Shown: one piece after another, positions 32,644 through 42,635 of the stretch | Layout: every line of letters begins with the position of its first letter | Position numbering within the stretch: the stretch's first letter is position 1 | Assembly (NCBI GenBank): GCA_032173675.1 | Contig: JAVKPL010013431.1 | Span: 1 to 64,000 of the forward strand | Source: Gastrolobium villosum | Lineage: Eukaryota > Streptophyta > Magnoliopsida > Fabales > Fabaceae | Direction of reading: 5' to 3' | Length of the DNA stretch: 64,000 bases | Notes under the pieces: generated by a model | What the model saw: the letters and a program-made list of their open reading frames with translations, nothing else | Database searches by the model: none | Told to the model about the DNA's origin: nothing | Program-made: the position numbers and the translations under genes

Positions 32644-35600
32644 ATGGACACTCCTCCTGTCTCCCATGTTTCTGTTTCTGGGACTCCGGCTGGACAAAAG
32701 TCAGAGTCTACTATTTTTTCCAATTATATCCTTGCTCCGTTGAGTGTGGATAAATTGGATGGGTCCAACTATGACACTTGGTCTTCCGATCTGCGACTTT
32801 GGTTGGATGGGCAGAATTATACATCCCATCTCACCACTAAGGCTGAATCTGTGGCGGAAACGGAGCGCACTCGGTGGAAAATGATTGATGCTCAGTTGTG
32901 TAGTCTCATTAAAGCTACTCTTCATCCGTCTATCAAGCAGATTTTTCGACCTGCTGTTACTTGTGAAGCTATTTGGAGTCAGGCAAAAGCACTCTACACC
33001 AATGATACCCAGAGACTCTATGGTGTGTGTCAGAAATTGATGACTACCTTTGCTACTCGGGACTTCAATTGCCCTATGACTGAATATTTGGGGAAGGCTC
33101 AGAGTCTACTTCATGATCTTAATGAACTTCTGCCTCTCACTGGTGATGTTACTAAAGAACAGGAACAACGTAATACACTGTTTATGTTGTTCATTTTATA
33201 TGGTTTGCCTGACCATTTGTCTGCCAATCGGGATCAAATTCTGGGATCTGCTACGGTACCTACACTGGATTCCGTGATGTCTACCTTGCTTAGAATTCCC
33301 TCTAAGCCCTCTACGTCATCAGCACCTCCTATAATGCCTACAACCCCAGTGGATTCTGTTGACTCTTCCGCTCTTGCTACTCAAGGGTATGGCCGTGGAC
33401 GTCGATCCTCTAAAGGAAAGCTGTTATGCACTCATTGTCATCAGACCAATCATACTGTTGACCGCTGTTGGAAGCTTCATGGAAGGCCACCTCCACCTTC
33501 TCGAAATGCTCATGTTGCTCAGGCTATCTCTAGTACCTCTGCTCCAGAGCAACCTTACAGTACACCACATTCAGCTGCTCTTATGAACGAATTTATGACT
33601 TGGTGGTCTGAGAAACAGACATCAGGTCCTACTACATCCATTGCTCCCACTGGTAATTCTTTTGCTGGCATCTCTCAGTTGCACTCTATTGGTCCTTGGA
33701 CTCTAGATTCTGGGGCTTCTGATCACATTTCTGGTAATAAGTCCTTATTCACTTCCCTTTGCACTACTGGTTCTTTTCCCACTATTACTATGGCCAATGG
33801 GTCTCTGGTCCAATCACGGGGGATTGGCACGGTTCTTCTTTTACCTAATTTATCTCTGGAACATGTTCTATATGTTCCCGATTCTCCTTTTAACTTACTT
33901 TCTATTAGTCGTTTGACAAAATCCATTGACTGTGTTGTTTCTTTTACTAAAACCTCTGTCATCTTTCAGGATCGGAGTTCGGGGAAGGAGATTACCAAAG
34001 GATGTGAGTCTCAGGGCCTCTATCAACTAGTTCCTTCTTCTTCAGCCTGCTCAACTGTGGATTCTCCTCTTACTATCCATGCTCGTCTGGGCCATCCTAG
34101 TCTTGCAAAGCTTCAGAAGATGGTTCCCCATTTATCGTCTCTTTCTACTTTAAATTGTGAGTCTTGTCAGTTTGGGAAACATACTCGTAGTACGTTTCCG
34201 AGTCGTCTTAGTCGTCACGCTGTTTCTCCTTTTTCTGTGGTCCACTCTGATGTTTGGGGACCTAGTCGTCATTCTTCTTCTTTGGGTTTTAAGTACTTTG
34301 TTACTTTTATTGATGATTATTCCCGATGTACTTGGATATTTTTAATGAAAAAGCGGTCTGAGTTGTTTTCTATTTTTCAGTTATTTTATAATGAAATAAA
34401 AACTCAATTTGGTATTCCTATTCGTACTTTTCGTAGTGATAATGCATGTGAGTACTTATCTCATCAATTTCAACAATTCTTTTCATCTCATGGCATTCTC
34501 CATCAAACATCTTGCCCTCATACACCTCAACAAAATGGTGTAGCCGAGCGCAAGAATCGCCATCTGGTTGAAACCACTCGTGCCTTGTTAATTGATGGTA
34601 ATGTTCCATACACATTCTGGGGTGATGCTATACTTACTGCATGCTATCTCATTAATCGTATGCCATCATCTATTCTCAATCATAAGGTACCTCACTCAAT
34701 TTTATTTCCCCATCAAGCTTTATATCCTTTAACTCCACATGTGTTTGGTTCTACGTGTTTTGTTCATCATCTTGGTCCAGGTTTGGATAAATTAGCCCCC
34801 AAGTCTCATAAATGTGTTTTTCTGGGTTATCCTCGGTCTCAGAAGGGTTACCGTTGCTATTCTCCCACTTTACGTCGATACTTTATCTCGGCGGATGTCT
34901 CCTTTTTTGAATCAGTTCCCTTTTTTGGATCCTCTACTACTCCTGTGGATACTGATTCTGTACAGCCGTCCTTCTCAGGTGACCTTCTTTACCTTCCGTC
35001 TTTACCCGTCAATGTTTCTGACTCTCCTGCTACCACCTCTTCTGCTGATGAGATCGAGCCTAGCTCGTTAGATGTATATGTGGACTCACATTCAACTGCA
35101 TCTCCTCCCACGGCTTCGGTCCCACCTTCGGATAGTGACATTCCCATTGCTCTTCGTAAGGGTACTCGTGATACTCGTCCTCCGGCCAGGTATACAGTTA
35201 ACCTCAGTTATCATCGTCTTTCTCCATCATATTTTGCTTGCCTTTCCTCTTTGTCCTCTGTATCTGTCCCTAAGACTACAAGTGATGCACTTTCACATTC
35301 GGGATGGAGACAAGCTATGATTGATGAAATGAGTGCTCTTCATCATAATGGCACATGGGATCTTGTACCTCTTCCTTCTGGAAAATCTGTGGTTGGTTGC
35401 CGATGGATTTATGCTGTTAAGGTTGGACCTGATGGTCAAGTGGATCGTCTTAAAGCTCGCTTGGTGGCGAAGGGTTTCACTCAGGTCTTTGGCTTGGATT
35501 TTATTGATACTTTTTCTCCTGTGGCGAAAATGTCTACTGTTCGCCTTTTTATTGCCATGGCTGCTATTCGCCATTGGCCTCTCTACCAACTGGATATCAA

Positions 35601-36804
35601 GAATGCTTTTCTTCATGGTGATCTTGAGGAAGAAATTTATATGGAGCAACCTCCTGGATTTGTTGCTCAGGGGGAGTCAGGACTTGTTTGTCGTCTTCGT
35701 AAGTCTCTCTATGGCCTCAAACAATCTCCAAGAGCTTGGTTTGGTAAATTTAGTAGTGTTGTTCAACAATTTGGCATGACTCGGAGTGCAGCTGATCATT
35801 CTCTCTTTTATCGTCATTCTGCTTCTGGTTCTGTTTATCTGGTGGTATATGTGGATGATATTGTCATCACAGGCAGTGATCGGCATGGGATCACTCGATT
35901 AAAACAACACTTATGTCATCATTTTCAGACTAAGGATCTTGGAAAACTTCGATACTTCTTAGGAATTGAGGTGGCCCAATCTAAAGCTGGTGTTGTGATA
36001 TCTCAGAGGAAATATGCTCTGGATATTCTTGAAGAAACTGCTCTGTTAAATTCAAAGTCTGTTGATACTCCTATGGATCTAAGTATCAAGCTTCTACCAA
36101 ATCAGGGGGAGCCCTTTTCAGATCCTGAGCAGTATAGAAGATTGGTTGGAAAATTGAACTACCTCACAGTCACTCGACCTGATATTTCCTTTGCAGTTAG
36201 TGTTGTCAGTCAATTTCTCAATTCTCCATGTCAAGAACATTGGAATGCAGTCATTCGTATTCTTAAGTATATCAAGGCATCTCCAGGGAAAGGCCTTGAA
36301 TATGAAGATAAAGGTCATGATGAAGTGGTTGGGTACTGCGATGCTGATTGGGCTGGTTGTCCAGCTGATAGGAGATCTACTTCTGGGTATTGTGTCTTTG
36401 TTGGAGGCAACTTGATTTCCTGGAAAAGTAAGAAACAAAGCGTAGTTGCCAGATCAAGTGCTGAAGCAGAATACCGCTCCATGGCGACTACTACTTGCGA
36501 GCTTATCTGGCTTAAACAACTTCTCAGAGAGCTTAAGTTTGGAGACACTGGACAGGCAACTCTCATTTGTGATAATCAAGCAGCTCTACACATTTCATCA
36601 AATCCAGTGTTTCATGAAAGAACCAAACATATAGAAATAGATTGTCACTTTGTTCGAGAAAAGATTCTTGCTGGTGAAATTAAAACTAGCTTTGTACCCT
36701 CTAATGAGCAATTAGCAGATGTGTTTACAAAATCTTTGAGGGGCCCTCGAATAGAGTTTATTTGTAACAAGCTTGGTGCATATGACCTATACGCTCCAGC
36801 TTGA
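32644..36804 (+). CDS. Copia gag-pol polyprotein, 1386 residues, intact
   Basis: Domains in order: an N-terminal gag motif (LDGSNYDTW, 38-46) and UBN2-type gag; a CCHC zinc knuckle (C262, C265, H270, C275); protease with LDSGASDHI (D355); a GAG-pre-integrase HHCC finger (about 478-515); integrase catalytic triad D536, D599, E635 (HSDVWGP, FRSDNACEY, NGVAERKN), i.e. D-62-D-35-E; reverse transcriptase (about 930-1180) with YVDD at 1069-1072 and QLDIKNAFLHG; RNase H (about 1225-1370) with DADWAG at D1233, AEAEYR, DNQAALH and a final ADVFTKSL near 1360. The length and order are typical of plant Copia. No stop or frameshift occurs over 4.16 kb, and each catalytic residue I checked is present. The start chosen is the first ATG, after the leader and a T28 run. 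The polyprotein would assemble a cytoplasmic particle that copies its RNA and integrates the DNA. Confidence 0.96.
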   Translation: MDTPPVSHVSVSGTPAGQKSESTIFSNYILAPLSVDKLDGSNYDTWSSDLRLWLDGQNYTSHLTTKAESVAETERTRWKMIDAQLCSLIKATLHPSIKQIFRPAVTCEAIWSQAKALYTNDTQRLYGVCQKLMTTFATRDFNCPMTEYLGKAQSLLHDLNELLPLTGDVTKEQEQRNTLFMLFILYGLPDHLSANRDQILGSATVPTLDSVMSTLLRIPSKPSTSSAPPIMPTTPVDSVDSSALATQGYGRGRRSSKGKLLCTHCHQTNHTVDRCWKLHGRPPPPSRNAHVAQAISSTSAPEQPYSTPHSAALMNEFMTWWSEKQTSGPTTSIAPTGNSFAGISQLHSIGPWTLDSGASDHISGNKSLFTSLCTTGSFPTITMANGSLVQSRGIGTVLLLPNLSLEHVLYVPDSPFNLLSISRLTKSIDCVVSFTKTSVIFQDRSSGKEITKGCESQGLYQLVPSSSACSTVDSPLTIHARLGHPSLAKLQKMVPHLSSLSTLNCESCQFGKHTRSTFPSRLSRHAVSPFSVVHSDVWGPSRHSSSLGFKYFVTFIDDYSRCTWIFLMKKRSELFSIFQLFYNEIKTQFGIPIRTFRSDNACEYLSHQFQQFFSSHGILHQTSCPHTPQQNGVAERKNRHLVETTRALLIDGNVPYTFWGDAILTACYLINRMPSSILNHKVPHSILFPHQALYPLTPHVFGSTCFVHHLGPGLDKLAPKSHKCVFLGYPRSQKGYRCYSPTLRRYFISADVSFFESVPFFGSSTTPVDTDSVQPSFSGDLLYLPSLPVNVSDSPATTSSADEIEPSSLDVYVDSHSTASPPTASVPPSDSDIPIALRKGTRDTRPPARYTVNLSYHRLSPSYFACLSSLSSVSVPKTTSDALSHSGWRQAMIDEMSALHHNGTWDLVPLPSGKSVVGCRWIYAVKVGPDGQVDRLKARLVAKGFTQVFGLDFIDTFSPVAKMSTVRLFIAMAAIRHWPLYQLDIKNAFLHGDLEEEIYMEQPPGFVAQGESGLVCRLRKSLYGLKQSPRAWFGKFSSVVQQFGMTRSAADHSLFYRHSASGSVYLVVYVDDIVITGSDRHGITRLKQHLCHHFQTKDLGKLRYFLGIEVAQSKAGVVISQRKYALDILEETALLNSKSVDTPMDLSIKLLPNQGEPFSDPEQYRRLVGKLNYLTVTRPDISFAVSVVSQFLNSPCQEHWNAVIRILKYIKASPGKGLEYEDKGHDEVVGYCDADWAGCPADRRSTSGYCVFVGGNLISWKSKKQSVVARSSAEAEYRSMATTTCELIWLKQLLRELKFGDTGQATLICDNQAALHISSNPVFHERTKHIEIDCHFVREKILAGEIKTSFVPSNEQLADVFTKSLRGPRIEFICNKLGAYDLYAPA

Positions 36805-36811
36805 GGGGGAG

Positions 36812-37023
36812 TGTTGTAAATGATAGTATATTTAGAATAGTAGTATAGAAGTCCCACATCGTGTATATCTAGTTATATAATAGTAGTATACACACAGAAG
36901 TCTCACATCGTGTATATCTGTTTGTATTTTCTTTCTTTTTAGTTATATAATAGACTCCGCTGTGTAGTTAATACACACAGTATTATTTTCAAATGTTCTT
37001 CTCTTCTCTTTCGATATTCAACA
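36812..37023 (+). repeat. Copia 3' LTR
   Basis: 212 bp. It retains an extra stretch (TAGTTATATAATAGTAGTATACACACAG) in place of which the 5' LTR has a shorter version. Otherwise it is nearly identical to the 5' LTR. Confidence 0.93.
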
Positions 37024-37096
37024 TATACTTTGAAGGGATAGGATATTTTGACACCCAAGTTATGTTACACACATGTGACACCCGGTCAATCTCACC

Positions 37097-37302
37097 GTTA
37101 GATTGCTTATGTTGATCCAATCATTATATTTATTTTCATCTTTGTATGGTCATGATTTCCCAAATTTAATATTTAATATTTATTTCTATCTTTGTATGGT
37201 TATGATTTCCCATATTTAATGCTTTCACTTTAAATTTGGGAAATCATGATCATACAAAGGTAGAGATAAATATAACCGTTGGATCAACATAAGCGATCTA
37301 AC
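37097..37302. mobile_element. Foldback MITE-like inverted repeat
   Basis: The left arm starts GTTAGATTGCTTATGTTGATCC. The right arm ends GGATCAACATAAGCGATCTAAC, its near reverse complement; similarity extends over about 80 bp per arm (TGGTCATGATTTCCCAAATTTA with TAAATTTGGGAAATCATGATCA). Between the arms is a roughly 50-bp direct duplication (ATCTTTGTATGGT.ATGATTTCCCA twice). No clear target duplication was found. Confidence 0.7.
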
Positions 37303-37372
37303 ATTTTGTTTTTAAATGTTATCCCTAATTTTAAATAGAATAATTGTTGTTTGAATTGATCTGAATAGTTTA

Positions 37373-37576
37373 ATACATTTTTTTTTAAATGTTATCTATC
37401 GGTTCATTGATTACTCGTCTAGTCTGATTCGAGTTGCGTAGGATCATATGGGTCGCAAAGCTCTCCCTACCAAGTTTTAATACAATTTAATACAATCACG
37501 TACCCAAGAACTCAAACTCGAGACCATTGATTAAGCTGGAACAACCTTTTACCACTTGATCTACGTGCTTGTTGGT
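37373..37576 (-). mobile_element. tRNA-derived SINE
   Basis: Read on the minus strand, it starts at about 37576 with an A-box-like TAGATCAAGTGGTAAAAGG and a B-box-like TCGAGTTTGAGTTC (Pol III internal promoter). It ends in a poly-A tail (T10 on the plus strand at about 37378-37387). TAGTTTA flanks it at 37366-37372 and 37577-37583, a probable target duplication. Confidence 0.65.
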
Positions 37577-37583
37577 TAGTTTA

Positions 37584-38430
37584 CAAATCAGAAACAAGAT
37601 TACAATGTTTGTTTACAAAAAGATACCAAAAATACTCAACGTCATATCAATTGAGCAAATTATGACAGGTTTTTTTTATCCTTTCACTATGAATACTACA
37701 CAAAATATAAACATGCAAGATCCTTGTTTGCAATAACCATCCAGTTGCCAAAATAGAACTTGTTAACATCATTACAATTGCCAAAATGTAATGTTAATAT
37801 CATTACAGCTGAACTGAATCAAAGTGTGAAGATCTAGATCTATATACCTAAAGGGGTGAGAGGAAGTGGTATAGACCAGAGCTATAAAGGGTCACTATGT
37901 TAGCCTCACTCTAGCTAAGCATGCAAAGATGGAAGTTTCTGAGGACTACGGTTATGGCTAAGGAGAGAATTCAGTAGAGTAACAACAATGGAGAGCGAAC
38001 AAATAGTGAGGAAGCTGAGGTCCCTTTATATATTGCGTTAAGTGTGATGCTATAAATGTTTTCAGCACTATAGGTCCATTAGATGTGAGGTTGCATGACC
38101 CATGACGTGTAAAGGATCATGCATGCATGGAAAGTCTGAGGAGACAAGTGTACAAGGGAGTCATGTGCTCGATGTGCCAAGTGATGGTGATCTTTCCCGT
38201 CCACTATATTTGCTGGCTGGACAAGTCTATCCGGCCAGACTAGAACATAAGCCTCTTAACTTGGTAGTTTGTGAAGTTAGAGTGCCAAGAGGTTTGGAGA
38301 ATTTTTTCAACGGCAGACGTAATATTTTTGTTTATGATGGATACAAAACTTGTCATATCTACAACCTATAAAATCAAAATAAAAACCAGAACTGCTTATT
38401 GTCAATTTACTAATCTACACAAGACAAATC
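37584..38430. other. Intergenic DNA, no gene recognised
   Basis: An open stretch at 38102-38371 (89 codons) lacks any domain I know. The GC content and the phrase GCTGGCTGGACAAGTCTATCCGGCCAG hint at transposon-derived DNA next to the MULE remnant, but I cannot assign it. Confidence 0.4.
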
Positions 38431-38436
38431 AACAAC

Positions 38437-38860
38437 CTAGGTTACATAAGATGGTGTTAGGACTTCATTTGTGCTTGCAACCTTTTGTTGAGATGATGAG
38501 CCTCCATTGTTGCTTGCACCCCTCCTCAGTGTATGTTTTTTCCTCTTAATCATTTTGTTGGAATTCAATGATCCCTTACAACCTCTTGCATCATGTGCCC
38601 ATGCACCATAGTTCCCACATCTTAGAGATTGCCCTTTTCTACTAACTTAGTAAGGATTGACCGATTCATCGACTACTTTCTTTCTAGCTTTCTTTGGTTT
38701 ACTAGAGTATTGTTATATGTCAGTGGAAGCAATGAATATTGATCGGTTTCAAGCCAATATTCTTCCCATGGTATAGGATGAATGGTATGAGCGTAAGCTC
38801 TTTAAAAAATATCCTTCAAGTAATAGAAATCGACAAAAATTTTCGGGTCAAAGTCATGTT
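38437..38860 (-). pseudogene. Mutator-like (MULE/MuDR) transposase C-terminus, decayed
   Basis: On the minus strand the DNA reads AYAHTIHPIPWEEYW, then a basic linker, then GQSLRCGNYGAWAHDARGC. This is the arrangement at the end of plant MULE transposases: the post-SWIM segment with a P.PG..W phrase, then a CCHC knuckle. The second knuckle cysteine is replaced by tyrosine. In-frame stops occur just before AYAHT and before VSRKGQS. The catalytic core and SWIM domain were not found in the window, so only the last 130 or so codons survive. The family call is mine from motif order. Confidence 0.55.
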
Positions 38861-39449
38861 TGGTGAAGAGTAATGTTAATATTTGATAAAAATACACTTT
38901 GGCTATTAATGATACAATTGTTAGTCAATTTAGTTAAACAAGGTTTCAAAATAAAGTTATTTTAATCAGTGAACATAATGATGTCATTAAAGTCTTAATT
39001 TGGATTCAAAAAGTAGTTACTTACCTATCATATACAATTTAAGGACCATAATAAACTTGAAAGTTCAAACTCAAACAGTTGACTTTTTTTTTTTCTCTCT
39101 AAAAAGTGATTTAGTTCACTCGCTTTGCAATATAAGCATTAAATGTGGATATTATCCGTTAGCTTTGGAATGGCTGTCCTTTTGGGCCAACCTTTTATGT
39201 TTGCCATTAGCTTTCATAGTTAGGGTGAGTTGATTCCTTTCTTGCCAAAAATGGGATCTTTATTGCTTGGAGTCTCACTAGTTTAATATGTGCCTGAAGG
39301 TGTATTGTTATTTGAAGATCATTACCAACTGTTTCAACTTTCTTTTAAAGGGGAATTGTGGCCGTTGTAAATGTGTCAAGGCATTTCATACCTCAACCTT
39401 GGCTGGATGTGCGAAATCTTGAACGAATTGACAAGCCTTAACAGGATTG
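38861..39449. other. Intergenic DNA, no gene seen
   Basis: AT-rich. A T10 run occurs at about 39085-39094. No coding region or delimitable repeat. Confidence 0.45.
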
Positions 39450-39460
39450 CATTGCCTCTT

Positions 39461-39740
39461 TTTTTTTTCTTGGTACATTGCCAGGAGGTATCCCCATTCA
39501 ACCTTCTCCGGGCACCATGCCCTCGGGGTACGGCCCGTTTGGGCTAGCCCCTCATTGTGAGGGTGGGTGCACTAAGCTTCGCAACAGGAAAAAGGACAAG
39601 ACTAATCCCCCAACCGAAGATTTTTGACTTAACCTCTGGCCCCCAAAGATTTTCCAAGAAACTGCTTGAGGCAGGGTTTGATCCCTGCACCAAGCAATCC
39701 CTTGAGAGCTCAGCTGCCAACTGAGCTACCCTTGGGGGTT
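39461..39740 (-). mobile_element. tRNA-derived SINE with perfect 11-bp target duplication
   Basis: Minus strand: the 5' head near 39740 reads AAGGGTAGCTCAGTTGGCAGC, containing a canonical Pol III A box (TAGCTCAGTTGG, 39717-39728). The B box is GGATCAAACCC (39674-39684). A body with GGGATTAGTC and GGGCATGGTGCCCGG follows, then a tail of about eight A. CATTGCCTCTT flanks it at 39450-39460 and 39741-39751. The length, about 280 bp, is normal for plant SINEs. It has no protein; LINE-encoded RT would mobilise it. Confidence 0.92.
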
Positions 39741-39893
39741 CATTGCCTCTTCTTTAGAGTGGCCCTAGACATGAACGCATATAAATTAAATTTATGGGTG
39801 TGTTTGATGCATGAAATGATCGCGTTAAGATTATTTAAGTTGAGCTTAAGGGTGTGTTTGGGGGTTTAAAAGACGACCTTGTTATGTTAATGT

Positions 39894-40355
39894 TGTAAGA
39901 AATTTCAAAATATGATTATATGAAATTAGAACACCAAAAGATTCAGGCTTACTTATTAAAGACATGATTCTTGATTTCTTGAAGGGTTCTTGTTTCCTCT
40001 GATGATCCTGCAATGGAAAGACCAGGATCTTCCTCTGCAATTGACACCACTCCCTGATCACAACCATCGATGGGGCGAGTTGTGGAGTGACGGTTTTCCA
40101 ACACACTGTGAATGCAGAGGGGACCTAGCCAAACTTATTAACCTAGTCCCCTTCCCATCATGGGCCTATGGGTTAGGCCTACACTGTTACCCACACTAAT
40201 CAGTTTACAGATATCCAAGCTCAAATCAAAAGGATCACTAATTAGCTGGGCTTTATACTGCACCCCTATATGAATCATGACTTAGCCCGTTTTTATTAAA
40301 ATAAGAAAAACTACAATTGATTGAAGCCCACAATTATTATAAAATTTTTCTAACA
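39894..40355 (-). repeat. LARD-like element, left (3') LTR
   Basis: 462 bp. It differs from the right copy mainly by 11 extra bases near 40101-40115 (CACACTGTGAATGCAGAG against CGCAGAG), plus scattered substitutions. Confidence 0.88.
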
Positions 40356-40785
40356 TTCTCCCACTAGGGCAAAATCAATTGTAAAATTTTAATTTAAAAA
40401 GATAAAAAAGAAAAAAGAAAAGGAAAACAAGTTATTTGAAAACGACTCTCGGGCTAAGGACTAATTCTTATAATGTGGCCACATTTTAAGAAAACATATG
40501 ATCCAAGGTGCGATATCTGAATATGACTCCATCCAACTAAAATCAAATAACATTGAATCAGACGATGATTATACCCTTACCGATATAAGACCTTCCATGG
40601 TCACAAATGTTACTTGACTCCGGCGACTAGTCATTAGTGTGGAGTGTAGCAAGAAAATAGCATGCCAATGTGATCTAACAACAGCCAAACTGCTATTTTC
40701 TTTGTCAGTCCTCAAATTTCTCTCAAATGCCTTAAAGCCAGAGAAATTCCATGGTTTATCAAAAAACCATCATATAATCGAATAT

Positions 40786-41189
40786 GGTGTCGACTACGGG
40801 CCCTGTAGTCCTAACAACACCGTTATGTCTCAAACTCCCATTTAGTGTCAACCACAGGTATGATGGTTCCAATGACACAGAGTTCCAAAATCATGCCTCA
40901 AACTCCAATAAAGTGTCAACCACAGGCATGGTGGTCCCAACGACACTGAGTTCCAAAATATTATTATCATGCCTCAAACTCCAATATAGTGTCAACCACA
41001 GGCATGGTGGTCCTAACGACACTGAGTTCCAAAATATTATTATTATGCCTCAAACTCCGATATATTGCCAACCACAGGCATGGTGGTCCCAACGACACTG
41101 AGTTCCAAAATATTATTATCATGCCTCAAACTCCGATATAGTGTCAACCACATGCACGGTGGTCCCATCGACACTGAGTTCCAAAATCA
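40786..41189. repeat. 76-bp tandem repeat array in the LARD-like element
   Basis: Units starting TG[TC]CTCAAACTCC begin at 40826, 40894, 40970, 41046 and 41122. The first is 68 bp and the next three are 76 bp. Each contains GTGTCAACCACAGGCATGG and GACACTGAGTTCCAAAAT, themselves partly complementary (GTGTC/GACAC). A partial unit precedes at 40786. Open frames across this region simply reflect the periodicity. Confidence 0.92.
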
Positions 41190-42230
41190 TCTTTCAATTG
41201 ATAACATAAATACATGTACTCAATATATACAATAATAAAACTCAAAGCATTATCAAATGCTCCAAAATAATTTATCTGTCAACCAAACATCAATTATATC
41301 CAAAATAAATAGCTCAACATCGTAAAACAATAAATAATTTAAACTCCCACTAATCAACTAAATCAAGGGAATTCACAGTGCCCATATTCTTCACATGTAT
41401 TTATCATGGGCATATATCCTTTGGTTAGAGAGTCAGTCAATATTCTCAACAACTAAGTGATTTACATACAATACAAGAAAATGAATTTTTCTCCCATTGA
41501 CCTTATGGTAAATATACTGACAGAAATTATTTTCATGATAGCTCAAGAAAGTTATTGCCTCATCAAATCACCATTAATGTAAAATAAAATCCATATTGAT
41601 TTAAAAAGGATATAGAATTCAAAATCCTTCTCAAAGAGGCGTTATAGAAAATACATTTCAAAATAAACTCAAATCCGGACATTAAAAACTAAGCAATTAT
41701 CTCCCACTGACTCGACAATAACTTCAAGATCATACAAAATTAATCATATCTCTCCCACTAAAAAACACATCAAGTATGTTCTCCACATTAATTATAGGCT
41801 AACACACAATGCCCTATCAAGATCAAAATTCATAAAATAAAATAAAATAAGAATCTAGATCTCATCTCCATTATTCATAATTCAATCCAATCAACAATTC
41901 CATTATGACATTGTTATCGTTCATATCAAAAGTATATTTATTCCATTAAATGCAATTGTATTAATTACCGGCAATCAAACAATTTTAACAAAATAATTAA
42001 CATATTATAAACATTCCTTTGAGCAGAGTATATAATATACAATTATCTCACATTATTTAAAATTTTAACTCAAAGCAGATTTCAAAATTAATGCATACAA
42101 TAATTTCCTTTGGGCAGATAATTGGAAACAATAATTTTTATTAATAAAGAACCCTAACGATTTATAAATAACATTCTGAATAAACTAAAAGGAAATATAC
42201 ACATTCAATTAAATCAAGATATTATAATGA

Positions 42231-42635
42231 GGCCAACATAATAGTACATTTCCCTTTGGGCAGAATGCACTAACCAAGGTCTAAACCAAGGTCAAAACCT
42301 CAGATGAGTTAATCAATGAGCACAACGCTGGGTTCGAAAATCTATCCCCTTTGGGAAGATAGATCTCTAGCCCAATGAGCCTCCAATAACTTCATCTACA
42401 ACCTCAAGAAGAAGTTGCTTAGGATGAGTTAATCATTTGGCACAACAGGTTGTCATAACAAGGCCAACATAATAGTACATTTTCCTTTGGGTAGAATGCA
42501 CAAACCAAGGTATAAACCAAGGTCAGAACATCAGATGAGTTAATCAATGAGCACAACATTAGGTTCGAAAATCCCCCCCTTTGGGCACATAGATCTCTAG
42601 CCCAATGAGCCTCCAATAACTTCATCAACAAACTC
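42231..42635. repeat. 231-bp tandem duplication in the LARD-like element
   Basis: 42231-42400 is repeated from 42462 to about 42635 (GGCCAACATAATAGTACAT to AATAACTTCATC), with a diverged spacer. Both copies contain the CCTTTGGG motif twice. Confidence 0.85.

Larger units (their letters stand above)
31964..37023 (+). mobile_element. Full-length Ty1/copia retrotransposon with open gag-pol
   Basis: The LTRs at 31964-32159 (196 bp) and 36812-37023 (212 bp) start TGTTGTAAATGATAG and end CGATATTCAACA. The target duplication TATAC is at 31959-31963 and 37024-37028. A primer site, TGGTATCAAAGCC, starts at 32159/32160 (initiator-Met tRNA), and a polypurine tract, TTGAGGGGGAG, precedes the 3' LTR. A single uninterrupted gag-pol frame lies between. 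The LTRs differ mainly by indels around a repeated AGTCCCACATCGTGTATATCT unit. This is the best candidate in the window for a recently active element. Confidence 0.96.

Noticed and set aside
34418..34615. Small antisense frames within the Copia gag-pol
   Set aside because: They are shadows of the intact sense frame with no features of their own.
39660..39740. Functional tRNA gene on the minus strand
   Set aside because: A and B boxes are present but no clover-leaf with proper acceptor stem; body, A tail and target duplication show a SINE.
40784..41101. 105-codon repetitive open frame
   Set aside because: Produced by the 76-bp tandem array in a non-coding element; no start context or domain.
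40786..41189. CRISPR-like repeat array
   Set aside because: Adjacent tandem units without unique spacers in a eukaryotic genome; the periodicity is of a minisatellite.
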